Notes: a model not told the origin generated them from the sequence alone. Shown: positions 15,507 through 24,039, counted from the first letter of the stretch. The stretch is DNA of 64,000 bases from Litorimonas sp039975855 (GCA_039975855.1 JBDWGH010000003.1:1-64000), one strand, 5' to 3'. Numbers and translations: made by a program.

Positions 15507-17747
15507 ATGAGCGAAGCTGTCGAAACAAAGACCAAAGTCAAAAAAGAGAAGAAAAAGGGCCGCTGGACAAGACGCGGATTTATCGGCGCAGGCCTGGTCG
15601 CGGGCGGCGCGCTGGTCGTTGGCGTTGCGATCCGCCCGGGTGACCGAACAGACAAGCTTTCGAAATATGTGACAGGCGAAAGCGAACACCTCCTCACAGC
15701 TTGGGTGAAAGTCGCCGAAGACAACACAATCACCGCCATCATTCCGCACGGCGAAATGGGGCAGGGCGTTCACACAGCGCTGTCGGCTATGCTGGCGGAA
15801 GAAATGGATGCGGATTGGAGCGCGCTCAAAATCATGGAGGCGCCAGCCGAGAAAGACTACGCCAACTTCCCATTGGTTCGCGAATTTGCAACCGGCGGGG
15901 CAAAGGTCCCGGGCTTTGTCTTTGACACGCTAAACGGCGCGATGCTGGGCCTCGCAAAATCCATGGATATGCAGATCACGGGCGGCTCGACCTCCGTTCG
16001 CTTCACAGGCACAGGCGCGATGCAGACAGCCGGCGCGGCGACGCGGGAACTCTTGGTCAAAGCGGCAGCAAAAGACTGGGGCGTTCCGGCCGCTGAGCTC
16101 ACCACCGCCAAAAGCATGATCATGCACAAAGCGTCGAACCGAAGCGCGCCTTATGGTCAATTCGCAGCGACGGCGTCGGAGATGAAGCCAAACCTTCATC
16201 CGACCTTGAAGTCTCGCAAAGACTACACGCTGATGGGGCAATCGCTCCCGCGCGTGGATATTCCGTCCAAAGTCAATGGAAGGGCCGAATTTGGCATTGA
16301 TGCCCAAGTCGACGGTATGAAATACGCCACAGTTATGGCTGCGCCTGTCCACGGCCAATCCGTCGCGCGCATGGATGCATCGAGCGCCAAAGCGATGCCA
16401 GGCGTAATCTCCGTCCATAATATGGGCGATTACGTGGGCGTGGTCGCCGAGGGGTATTGGCAAGCCAAACAAGCCCTGGACAGTCTCGACGTTGAATTCA
16501 CAACCTCCGCAGCCAGCTCCCTCTCGCAAGACCAGCTCTTTGCACAATATGCGAACAGCCTCGATACGGGCAAACGAAAGACCATGCACAAGGCTGGTAA
16601 TGTCACTAAGGGCACAGAAGGCGCGGCTGGCGTTGTTGAGGCCGAGTACCAAGTGCCTTATCTCGCCCATGCTTGCATGGAGCCAATGAATGCCACGGCT
16701 TGGATCCGTGACGGTAAAGGCGAGGTATGGTGCGGCACGCAAAACCCACTCGGTACGCGCTCTGCCATTGCCGGTCATCTTGATACCGACATCGAAAATG
16801 TAACGCTTCATACCGCCTTTATGGGCGGGGGTTTTGGCCGCCGCGCGACACCTGATGTCGTTCTGCAAGCGGTCGACCTGTCCAAAGCCTCCGGTCATCC
16901 GGTCAAACTGATTTGGTCCCGCGAAGAAACCACACAACAAGATCATTACCGTCCCGCGGTCCTTGGCCGCTTCAAAGCGGCTGTTGACGCAGACGGCATG
17001 CCCCTGACTTGGGAGAGCGTGTTCAACCATGAAGGCGAACCCAAAGAAGCCAGCGATATTTCCTATGGCATCCCGAACAAACTCGTTCAGGTCGTCGATA
17101 GCCCGTCCCATACGCGCCTCGGCCCATGGCGATCCGTGGATCACACGCAACACGGCTATTTCACCGAGAGCTTCATCGAAGAGCTCGCCCACGCCGCGGG
17201 CAAAGACGGTTATGAATATCGCCGGGCACTCCTGTCAGAAAAGCCGCGCTTCCTGAAGGTGCTCGACGCCGCAGCCAAGCTCGGAAATTGGGACACGCCG
17301 CTGCCAGAAGGCCAAGCCCGCGGCATTTCCATCGTCGAGAGCTTCATGACGATCTGTGCGCAGGTTGTGACCGTCGATATGACGGATGGCGATCCCAAAG
17401 TCCTCCATGTCGCCTGTGCGGCGGATCCGGGCTTTGCCGTGAACCCCGACGGGTTTGAGGCGCAAATGCAAAGCGGCATTATCTATGGCCTGACGGCGGC
17501 GCTTTACGGCGAAATCACGCTCGAAGACGGCGCGGTCATGCAAAGCAATTTCCATGATTATGAAATGCTCCGCATGGATCAATCGCCAAAGATCGATACG
17601 GTCATCCTGACCAGTGATGCGCGCATTGGCGGCGGCGGCGAACCCGGAACCCCGCCTATCGCACCCGCGCTGGCCAATGCTGTGTTTAATGCGACGGGAC
17701 GCCGAGTCAGACACCTACCGATAAGAGGGCTCGGCGCCGCGACTTAG
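15507..17747 (+). CDS. Molybdopterin subunit, IorB-type aldehyde/N-heterocycle oxidoreductase
   Basis: The 746-residue catalytic subunit of the same enzyme. A twin-arginine signal (TRRGFIGAG, residues 21-29) preceded by a very basic stretch indicates folded export to the periplasm with its cofactor. Molybdopterin-binding landmarks include PHGEMGQGVHTALSAMLAEEMD, FMGGGFGRRATPD and the C-terminal GGGGEPGTPPIAPALANAVF with the likely catalytic glutamate. No FAD subunit is nearby, as expected for the IorAB type, which passes electrons to a cytochrome or quinone. Substrate cannot be told from sequence. No dedicated MCD-maturation gene is seen adjacent. Confidence 0.92.
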   Translation: MSEAVETKTKVKKEKKKGRWTRRGFIGAGLVAGGALVVGVAIRPGDRTDKLSKYVTGESEHLLTAWVKVAEDNTITAIIPHGEMGQGVHTALSAMLAEEMDADWSALKIMEAPAEKDYANFPLVREFATGGAKVPGFVFDTLNGAMLGLAKSMDMQITGGSTSVRFTGTGAMQTAGAATRELLVKAAAKDWGVPAAELTTAKSMIMHKASNRSAPYGQFAATASEMKPNLHPTLKSRKDYTLMGQSLPRVDIPSKVNGRAEFGIDAQVDGMKYATVMAAPVHGQSVARMDASSAKAMPGVISVHNMGDYVGVVAEGYWQAKQALDSLDVEFTTSAASSLSQDQLFAQYANSLDTGKRKTMHKAGNVTKGTEGAAGVVEAEYQVPYLAHACMEPMNATAWIRDGKGEVWCGTQNPLGTRSAIAGHLDTDIENVTLHTAFMGGGFGRRATPDVVLQAVDLSKASGHPVKLIWSREETTQQDHYRPAVLGRFKAAVDADGMPLTWESVFNHEGEPKEASDISYGIPNKLVQVVDSPSHTRLGPWRSVDHTQHGYFTESFIEELAHAAGKDGYEYRRALLSEKPRFLKVLDAAAKLGNWDTPLPEGQARGISIVESFMTICAQVVTVDMTDGDPKVLHVACAADPGFAVNPDGFEAQMQSGIIYGLTAALYGEITLEDGAVMQSNFHDYEMLRMDQSPKIDTVILTSDARIGGGGEPGTPPIAPALANAVFNATGRRVRHLPIRGLGAAT

Positions 17748-17760
17748 GTCACCAATCCCC

Positions 17761-18219
17761 TCACTCCCAATTTCGCCAATCATCGGCGGGATTGCGGTCG
17801 TCTGATGTGCTTTCATATTTCCAATTTTTACCGCCTCGCGGGGGCGGTGCATTCTCATTGACGGGGCGGGGTTCCTGCATGGCGGTGAGCTCCGCTTGAA
17901 TTTTGACGTCCGGGTGAACCTCGGGCTCTAGCTTTGTCGGGGGTGAAAACCCTGGCATCAAATCAAAGTTTAGAATAGGAATTTCGGGACGGCGCGCATC
18001 AAGGCATGCCTCCATAGCGTCCATCTCAGCCTCCAATTGGAGCTGTTTTAATTGCTTATCCATCTCCACCCAATCGGGCGTCGCTTTACGCAAGGCGAGG
18101 GCAGCTTCCCGCGCATGGTGGTCTCGACGCGCGGCCTTAATCGCGTGACAGAGCTGTTCATAGCGCAAAGCCTGCATCTCTTTGCGGCGGGCGCGCCGCG
18201 CCAATCGTCCTCGGGGCAT
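17761..18219 (-). CDS. Hypothetical charged protein
   Basis: A 152-residue protein I do not recognise. The start at 18219 is chosen because AGGAGG lies 5 bases upstream, giving MPRGRLARRARRKEMQ. Residues 1-80 look alpha-helical and strongly charged (many Arg, Lys, Glu, with LKQLQLEAEMDAMEACLD), possibly a coiled coil. The rest is proline-rich and acidic and ends in DDRNPADDWRNWE. No signal peptide or membrane segment. It lies convergent to the IorB gene, 13 bases apart. Confidence 0.6.
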   Translation of the reverse strand: MPRGRLARRARRKEMQALRYEQLCHAIKAARRDHHAREAALALRKATPDWVEMDKQLKQLQLEAEMDAMEACLDARRPEIPILNFDLMPGFSPPTKLEPEVHPDVKIQAELTAMQEPRPVNENAPPPRGGKNWKYESTSDDRNPADDWRNWE

Positions 18220-18252
18220 ATTGCCTCCTGTATATTTTTTCAAACCTTACCC

Positions 18253-18326
18253 GTCATCCTCGGCCTTGAGCCGAGGATCCATATCTAACCTTCTCGATGG
18301 ATCCTCGGCTCAAGGCCGAGGATGAC
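18253..18326. repeat. Perfect 30-bp inverted repeat with nested palindromes
   Basis: The segment at 18253-18282 is repeated exactly as its reverse complement at 18297-18326, with 14 bases between. Each arm also contains its own hairpin (CCTCGGC, CTTGA loop, GCCGAGG). This is like the extragenic palindromic (REP-type) elements spread through many alphaproteobacterial genomes. It sits just upstream of the hypothetical gene and could fold on either strand. Confidence 0.85.
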
Positions 18327-18902
18327 AGTGATAGGGGTTATACCTCAAAGCTAATTCGCTTTTGTATGTCTTAGTTCGTTTTGTTTTCCGTAATTAACGG
18401 GGATGTTCGCGTGGGTGGTCAGGCTCTCGTGGAAACGAGGAAAAATAGGTATGTTTTCGAGCCTTCCCAGCAACGTGCTAAGAAGCCCCACGCGACGACG
18501 CCTTTCTCCACTACCGGCCGAACAGAACAGTCTAGGCTCAATCAGCTCGCGATAGGCCACCCAGATTGACGGACGTGACTCCGCCGCTCCCAATGACAAG
18601 CGCCGCTTCTTTCCGACCAAGCCAACGTGCACATGGCCGCCCGTTGAAAGAAGACAGCTTTAATATGCGGTACAAAACACAAAGTGAGGACGCATCTCTT
18701 GAATAAAAGTCTAAGCGTTTGAGAAGGGTAGAATTTTCTGTCGCCTACGTCGTCGCGAAACGTGGATTTAAATTAGACGGGACGTTGTTTCGCGACAATT
18801 TATCGTGGCGAGTGTCTTACTGATGAAGAGTTTGAGACGGTCGTGGGGTGTGTGCATTGGGGCTTAGTGGACAAAAGGCTAGCAATTGATTTCAATCATT
18901 AG
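18327..18902. other. Gene-free stretch with inverted repeat upstream of AlbA_2 gene
   Basis: No convincing gene lies here; a 93-codon minus-strand frame (18351-18632) has an atypical, arginine/serine-rich composition and no recognisable domain. A perfect 10-bp inverted repeat (GTCGCGAAAC at 18752-18761, GTTTCGCGAC at 18787-18796) lies about 110 bases before the next gene. It could be an operator or a remnant of a mobile-element end. Confidence 0.5.
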
Positions 18903-20456
18903 GTGTGCTGTGTTGAAGAACATCTAAAGCAAAGAGGGCGGCCAGTGGTAAATTCACTAACCAACTATGAAGTTTCTATAATCAAGAACTTGCTGGGTAA
19001 GCCTAACTTTAAAAATCAAGAAATAGCTGGACTGATAAATCGTTCAAGAGGTGATGCGAAAAGTGATGTTAGTTCAGGACGTATCTCGAATATTAAAAAC
19101 GACCAGATTCAAAAATATAAAAATATTGACGCATGCTCTGATAAAGAGGTTGAGACTTTTCTGGAAAATGCCAAAAATTTAAAAATACTAGTTTCTACAA
19201 CAGATAACAATCCAATCTCAAACTCTATGCTGGAAGTTCTCTTTCCGTCGAAGTCAACGGATACTACTAAATTAAATATAACTGAAACCGATCAAATAGA
19301 ATGCAAGCTTGGATTCAATATTGTTATGAAAACCATTGCTGCCTTCGCCAATAACAAAGGAGGTTATTTTGCTTTCGGAGTAAAGGATAAAACTTGGGAT
19401 GTAGTCGGTCTTAATCCAGCTAAACTGAAGAAGTTTCAAGAATTTGACTTGAAGGATATAAATCAAAAAATTCGAACGGCACTAGGTGCCGACCTTCAAG
19501 TGCAGAAGGCGGTTTATCGCATTGAGAACAAATTCGTTGGCATTATGTATATAGCTGAGGCCAAAATTAAACCTCTAATATTTACGAAATCCGATGGCAA
19601 AGAAGGGTTTGCCGAGGGGCATATATATTACCGATATTCTGGAGAGGATAGGCTGATCGCCCCGTTGGATTTACAAAACATCATTGAAGTTCGCATTCGT
19701 GACCTATCAAAAACTATCCTTACCAAGCACATTTCTCAAATTCTGGATGCGGGTCCTACCAACAGCGCAGTACTAAATTTAGAAACAGGTGAAGTAGATG
19801 GAGCTTCTGGTAAGTTTGTTATTGACGAAAAACTCCTGAAGGAAATCGAATTCATTAAGGAGGGTGAATTTCAAGAGAAGTCTGGAAAGCCTACGCTCAA
19901 GTTAGTCGGCGAGTTAACACAAACCACGGGTGTTAAGACGGTGACTTCATTGGGTAACATTACAAACCATAATTTGATGATGGCTTTTTTGAACCAAGAA
20001 ACAGTTGAAAATTCGGTAGCATTTGTAAAACATCTGAGTTTTACGCAGACACAATGGCTGCCAATCTATTATTTTATGAAGATGGCCAATATTGACCGTT
20101 ACAATGCTCAAAAGCTGATAGCAGAAGCGGTAGGTAGTTTGAAAGGTTCGGTAAAATTCCAAACATTAAGGATTAAAGAAGGCAAATTGCCGCCGAAAGG
20201 TGGGCAAGCAGACGCAAAATACATCCAACTACTAAAGGCCGGTTCAACTTTCGAGATTGGTGACATGTCTAAGCAAGAAAAACGATGTTTACTGAGGTCT
20301 ATTCAATCGTTGTCAAAATACGATTGCGACTTGAGTTATATTCTTGGCATTCTCAAACTCTTCTACCCAGATGAGTTCAATTCGGACAAAAAGTATACTT
20401 ATAAATCTATGATTAGAGCGACAATTTCTTACGTTGATGCTACATATTTTCGCTAA
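18903..20456 (+). CDS. AlbA_2 (Schlafen-like) domain protein
   Basis: A 517-residue protein with clearly AT-richer codons than its neighbours, suggesting transfer. Residues about 18-66 resemble a helix-turn-helix (NYEVSIIKNLL and NQEIAGLINRSRG, SSGRISNIKN). Residues about 125-265 match the AlbA_2/Schlafen-like fold: IECKLGF (132-138) and FANNKGGYFAFGVKD (148-162), followed by WDVVGL. The rest is unassigned. AlbA_2 proteins are found in transcription regulators and in phage-defence or toxin-like systems; the role here is unknown. The GTG start at 18903 lacks a clear ribosome site, so the start is uncertain. No partner gene adjoins it. Confidence 0.8.
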   Translation: MCCVEEHLKQRGRPVVNSLTNYEVSIIKNLLGKPNFKNQEIAGLINRSRGDAKSDVSSGRISNIKNDQIQKYKNIDACSDKEVETFLENAKNLKILVSTTDNNPISNSMLEVLFPSKSTDTTKLNITETDQIECKLGFNIVMKTIAAFANNKGGYFAFGVKDKTWDVVGLNPAKLKKFQEFDLKDINQKIRTALGADLQVQKAVYRIENKFVGIMYIAEAKIKPLIFTKSDGKEGFAEGHIYYRYSGEDRLIAPLDLQNIIEVRIRDLSKTILTKHISQILDAGPTNSAVLNLETGEVDGASGKFVIDEKLLKEIEFIKEGEFQEKSGKPTLKLVGELTQTTGVKTVTSLGNITNHNLMMAFLNQETVENSVAFVKHLSFTQTQWLPIYYFMKMANIDRYNAQKLIAEAVGSLKGSVKFQTLRIKEGKLPPKGGQADAKYIQLLKAGSTFEIGDMSKQEKRCLLRSIQSLSKYDCDLSYILGILKLFYPDEFNSDKKYTYKSMIRATISYVDATYFR

Positions 20457-20458
20457 TG

Positions 20459-20692
20459 TTGACGTCCGCTAAGGGGACGAACTTTAATTCGACTTAACCA
20501 GCTCAACCCACACTCCATCCCAATGTCTCACCCGCGTGGAACGGAATAATATCCGTCTCTGAGAGCGTGAAGCGATCGGGGACTTGCTGATTTTTTTCGT
20601 GAGGGTCATGGTCCCTTCATTCAGGGGCAGGCCGTAAAATTTCGGGCCGTTGAGGCTGGCGAATTTTTCGAGCTTATCCAGCGCGCCTTTCT
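20459..20692 (-). pseudogene. pyrC 3'-end fragment, copy 1 (frameshifted)
   Basis: On the minus strand this reads as the last 60 or so codons of dihydroorotase: GALDKLEKFASLNGPKFYGLPLNEGTMTLTKK, then a one-base deletion near 20590, then DRFTLSETDIIPFHAGETLGWSVG and a stop. It has no 5' part; homology to intact pyrC stops near 20690. The stretch after the stop, to about 20459, also resembles the one after copy 2. It cannot make a functional enzyme. I interpret it as the oldest displaced gene end, because it is the most decayed and furthest from the intact gene. Confidence 0.85.
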
Positions 20693-20772
20693 ATAACCCT
20701 ACTTCTCGGTTGCGGGGTGTGCGTAAACGGAAACTTGGTGAGTGTAGGATGCAGGTTTGAACCCGTTTTAAA

Positions 20773-21708
20773 CTATGTCTGATCGAGCGTTGGGTTGAAT
20801 GGCGAACTTTCAATGAACCGCCATCTCAACGCTGTTGCGCAGCTTTGTCGTCTGATACGTTTTATTTGTATGCGTAGGAGACGCTGCGCGCCGGCATATT
20901 CAGCAATATCGTCTGCATCCTCTATTAGAGTAGCTTCTCCATTAATGTGCAAATGATCCCCTGTCTCGAAGTCAATAAACAATAGAGCGGCATTTGGATT
21001 AACCAGCAAATTTCCTAAAGTGTTGAAAAGGTTGTTTCCCTTATAGTCCGGAACGCTTATCTGCGACGGGCTGTCGACAGTGATAAATCCTGGTTCACCG
21101 CCCCGGTGGCTCATATCCACACCTTCATAAGACGCGTTTGACCCGTCACTGACATAAGAAGCGATGAAGAATGTATCTGCTGCTGAAATCAAATCGACAT
21201 CTGCGATGTTTAGAGCGGCACCTTCTGTGATTTTACTTTCGATGCGGACATCTCGTTCGGATATCTCTCTAACGCTAATATATTTTGGGCAGTTTCCGTA
21301 ACTTTGCACCACGCTGACTGTAATGGAGTCGTCATTTAGCTCAGAAATTCGTCCATGCATTCGATTGCGGCGACGGTTAGATAAATCAAGACCAAGCACC
21401 CCTACAGCCTGTCCGACGGCCAGTGCTTGCAATGCGGGTTGATTGTCGCGGTACCCAGTCTGGATTATCAGTGTTTCTGGATTGGGAGAATATACAAACC
21501 TGGGAGCTCCGGAAAGTAGTGAGGCATGCGGCAAACCGGTCTTATCAACTGTTCCCAGAAATATATATTCTAACCCCTCAAAGAACTGGCGATGTTGATC
21601 AGGCATGAAGTTCCGCATCATGTGCTGTGCGGCAATTTCCATTTTCTCTCGAACACCCAATTGGTCTTGCAAGCGTAATTCACCGTCGTGGAAGTGCTGA
21701 TCTGTCAT
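20773..21708 (-). CDS. Pyridoxamine 5'-phosphate oxidase-family protein
   Basis: A 311-residue flavin-reductase-fold protein of the split-barrel family. Family-like stretches are EYIFLGTVDKTGLPHASLLSG (about 47-67) and the second-half NNLFNTLGNLLVNPNAALLFIDFETGDHLHINGEA. These proteins bind FMN or F420-like cofactors and carry out varied redox reactions; the reaction here is unknown. AGGAG precedes the ATG. It is third in a minus-strand set with two SnoaL-like genes, divergent from a LysR gene. The C-terminal 35 residues (arginine-rich) look less conserved. Confidence 0.82.
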   Translation of the reverse strand: MTDQHFHDGELRLQDQLGVREKMEIAAQHMMRNFMPDQHRQFFEGLEYIFLGTVDKTGLPHASLLSGAPRFVYSPNPETLIIQTGYRDNQPALQALAVGQAVGVLGLDLSNRRRNRMHGRISELNDDSITVSVVQSYGNCPKYISVREISERDVRIESKITEGAALNIADVDLISAADTFFIASYVSDGSNASYEGVDMSHRGGEPGFITVDSPSQISVPDYKGNNLFNTLGNLLVNPNAALLFIDFETGDHLHINGEATLIEDADDIAEYAGAQRLLRIQIKRIRRQSCATALRWRFIESSPFNPTLDQT

Positions 21709-21734
21709 ATGATTTCTCCTGAGAGTCCGATCTA

Positions 21735-22118
21735 CTATAAATTTGGTGGGCCATACGGACAGTCGATTAAATATCCCCAGCCGCCGTTTTTAAGTTTCTT
21801 TGCGACTTCTGTAGATTGACCTTCCGCCATGATGCTCCCGTCTGGTGCCACAACACTCCAATTTGCACGAATTAGTGCGATGTCTCTGATGATAACTTCA
21901 CTAAACACCTCACTTTTGATTTCTGACCTAATGTCCATGAAACCAGCAAAAGCCGCACGTGCGCCCTCTATCCCTACACTAGGTGGCTGATCTGGGGGAA
22001 AGAATACTTTACAATCTGGGTGGAACATTGATGTGATGCCGTCCAAATCTCCTTCTTGAAGATATGCGCTGACGCAGTCGGCAATGTCGCGGGGTTGGTG
22101 GGCGATATGTTTGGTCAT
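21735..22118 (-). CDS. SnoaL-like / DUF4440-type protein (first)
   Basis: A 127-residue small alpha+beta protein of the NTF2-like superfamily (ADCVSAYLQEGDLDGITSMFHPDCKVFFP, then GIEGARAAFAGFMDI and a strand-rich C-terminus). Members are polyketide cyclases, isomerases or ligand-binding proteins. It has no signal peptide. It lies between the other SnoaL-like gene and the oxidase gene in the same orientation and is probably co-transcribed with them. Confidence 0.75.
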   Translation of the reverse strand: MTKHIAHQPRDIADCVSAYLQEGDLDGITSMFHPDCKVFFPPDQPPSVGIEGARAAFAGFMDIRSEIKSEVFSEVIIRDIALIRANWSVVAPDGSIMAEGQSTEVAKKLKNGGWGYLIDCPYGPPNL

Positions 22119-22232
22119 AAGTGTCTCTGGATTGATTTCTAGCTATGATATTTGGAGCGAGGTCTTTACGAGTTTGAGGCGTGCCTTGAGCCTTTTTTAA
22201 AGTCGAAATACTCGCCGTGGGCTTAACGTCGC

Positions 22233-22619
22233 TTAGGCTGGTCCATTATTGTCCATATCGAGGATCATCTTCCATGTGTCAGCATCATCGCGCTGATAGA
22301 CCAGAACCAATCGCCCTTTAGGGCTGCGAACCTCACCGGTATCGCGCATCTTCATTGTCCCATAAAAGTGACCTGAAACTACTGCAGTATCTCCAAAGAC
22401 TTGAAGTTCTTCGATATCAAAGCCGGAAGTGATTTCGGCAGCCGCTATGCGTGGATTGTATTTGTCGCGGATGGCTTGAGAGCCAACAGTCACAGGCTGA
22501 CGTTCGTTCACGGTCATGACATTAGGGTGACACGTACTCACCATGGCTTCAATATCGCCAGAGTCGAGTCCATTATTCCAAGCATTGATAGCAGCTTCGA
22601 TTTGTTCATATTCATTCAT
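22233..22619 (-). CDS. SnoaL-like protein (second)
   Basis: A 128-residue NTF2-like protein: EAAINAWNNGLDSGDIEAMVSTCHPNVMTVNE followed by a conserved ligand-pocket type sheet (VVSGHFYGTMKM, RLVLVYQRDDADTWKMILDMDNN). The ATG at 22619 follows GGAG; a longer in-frame start at 22850 would run through the divergent LysR gene and is rejected. It is the first gene of the set facing LysR. The 113-base gap to the next gene shows no signal. Confidence 0.78.
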   Translation of the reverse strand: MNEYEQIEAAINAWNNGLDSGDIEAMVSTCHPNVMTVNERQPVTVGSQAIRDKYNPRIAAAEITSGFDIEELQVFGDTAVVSGHFYGTMKMRDTGEVRSPKGRLVLVYQRDDADTWKMILDMDNNGPA

Positions 22620-22750
22620 GGGTAATCTCCGTAAGTTGATGTTATTTGGCTTCGCCACACTATTTGTTTTCGGCTTGAGCAAACCATATCCTGATGGTAC
22701 CGTTAGTATAAACAACGTAGTTCCATACACAGTGATTGGTTTAACGAACA
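22620..22750. promoter_or_regulatory. Divergent promoter region, SnoaL set / LysR
   Basis: 131 bases separate the SnoaL-like gene start and the LysR start, the classic arrangement for a LysR regulator controlling its divergent neighbour. I could not define a definite T-N11-A operator or -10/-35 hexamers. Confidence 0.5.
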
Positions 22751-23644
22751 ATGAGTCGGAATAATTTTGGAGATATTCGCGTCTTTGTTCAGGTCGCGCG
22801 CATGGGAGGATTTCGATCAGCCGCAAAACAACTGCAGCAAGCGCCAGCATCCGTAAGTGAGGCTGTCCAGCGTTTGGAAGATCGAATGGGTGTTAAACTG
22901 TTTGAGCGTTCGACCCGCTCCGTTGCACTTACCCAGATAGGAGAACAGTTCTACGCGCGTAGCCTCCCAGCCGTTAAAGAGCTAGAAGAGGCTGTAAGTG
23001 ACATTGATGCGCAGAAAGATGAAGTTGCAGGCACATTGAAATTGTCTGCCCCGTATAGTGCGGGACCATTTTTTCTCGATGATCTAATTGCAAGATTTGC
23101 TGCTCTCTATCCGACGGTCGATGTAGAAGTAATCTACGATGATAATAAAGTAGATCTAGTGACATCAGGAATTGATGCCGCCATCCGCTCAAACACGCTC
23201 TTAGAACCGGATACCCATGCGGTTACTGTGGGGCCTGAACTCACAATGTCGATTATTGCTTCGCCGGACTATTTGGCCCGCAAAGGCACCCCCAAGCATC
23301 CGCAGGATATTATGAGCCATGATACGCTTTGTTATGCGTTTGGTCGGAGCGGCCAACTCGCTCCGTGGAGTTTTAACGGGACGAATGGAGCTTATACAAT
23401 CCAACCTAAACCTAGGATGGCCGCAAATGATATGCGGTCGCTTCTACATTATGCAGAACGAGGGCTTGGACTGGCCTATGTCTACGGAGAAATTTCTGCA
23501 CCATTCGTGAAAGCAGGCAATATGAAGGAAGTCTTGCATGAGTACCTTACTCCTTTTCCACGCTACTCTCTTAATTATCTAAGCAAGCGGCACATGACGC
23601 GGCGGTTACGTGCGTTCATAGGTATGGCCAAGGAAGCCACCTGA
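22751..23644 (+). CDS. LysR-family transcriptional regulator
   Basis: A 297-residue LysR protein. The N-terminal winged helix-turn-helix is clear (FVQVARMGGFRSAAKQLQQAPASVSEAVQRLEDRMGVKLFERS, about 10-52), followed by TRSVALTQIG and a substrate-binding domain with a periplasmic-binding-protein fold (LKLSAPYSAGPFFLDDLIARFAALYP). It faces the SnoaL/oxidase set and presumably controls it in response to a small ligand. It ends just before the second pyrC fragment. Confidence 0.9.
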   Translation: MSRNNFGDIRVFVQVARMGGFRSAAKQLQQAPASVSEAVQRLEDRMGVKLFERSTRSVALTQIGEQFYARSLPAVKELEEAVSDIDAQKDEVAGTLKLSAPYSAGPFFLDDLIARFAALYPTVDVEVIYDDNKVDLVTSGIDAAIRSNTLLEPDTHAVTVGPELTMSIIASPDYLARKGTPKHPQDIMSHDTLCYAFGRSGQLAPWSFNGTNGAYTIQPKPRMAANDMRSLLHYAERGLGLAYVYGEISAPFVKAGNMKEVLHEYLTPFPRYSLNYLSKRHMTRRLRAFIGMAKEAT

Positions 23645-23688
23645 ACTCCCCGGTTTTCCAGATAATTCTTGTATTGTTTTAAGAGGGC

Positions 23689-23954
23689 TAACGTCCTCTT
23701 TGGCGACAAACTTGACCTCGCCCAAGCAAACCTAACCCACACTCCAACCTAATGTCTCACCCGCATGGAACGGAATGATGTCTGTCTCTGAGAGGGTGAA
23801 ACGGTCTGGGACTTGATGCGCTTTTTTCGTGAGCGTCATGGTCCCTTCATTCAGCGGCAGGCCGTAAAATTTCGGGCCGTTGAGGCTGGCGAATTTTTCG
23901 AGCTTATCGAGTGCGCCTTCTTCCTCAAATGTCTGCGCATAGCTTTCCATCGCA
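23689..23954 (-). pseudogene. pyrC 3'-end fragment, copy 2 (in frame, no 5' part)
   Basis: The minus strand at 23732-23950 encodes about 72 residues identical in nearly every position to the end of the intact PyrC (MESYAQTFEEEGALDKLEKFASLNGPK onward). It differs at the end, SVG-stop instead of SATIDA-stop. Nucleotide differences from intact pyrC (roughly one in ten by eye) are mostly at third codon positions. Homology breaks at GCATAGCTTTCCATCGCA (23937-23954), and the tail to about 23689 resembles that of copy 1. Non-functional as an enzyme; read as a gene end displaced by an insertion. Confidence 0.87.
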
Positions 23955-24039
23955 AAGTCTGAGGCGCCACTAAGATTGTGCTAAAATGAAAGTGTCAGTT
24001 CCTACAATTGGCTGCAGTAAATTGGCCAAGCAAAGAGAG

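Noticed and set aside
15930..17192. 420-codon open frame on the minus strand inside the IorB gene
   Set aside because: It lies fully opposite the molybdopterin subunit gene, whose family motifs are clear, and its translation has no recognisable domain. It is a shadow of the high-GC third codon positions.
18351..18632. 93-codon minus-strand frame in the gap before the AlbA_2 gene
   Set aside because: No ribosome site, no domain and a composition typical of non-coding sequence; kept only as a gap note.
21423..22764. Several plus-strand frames opposite the PNPOx and SnoaL genes
   Set aside because: They are short, lack ribosome sites and lie opposite genes with recognisable folds.
23732..23950. 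72-codon frame as an independent small gene
   Set aside because: It is the 3' end of pyrC in displaced form, without its own ribosome site or the catalytic part.
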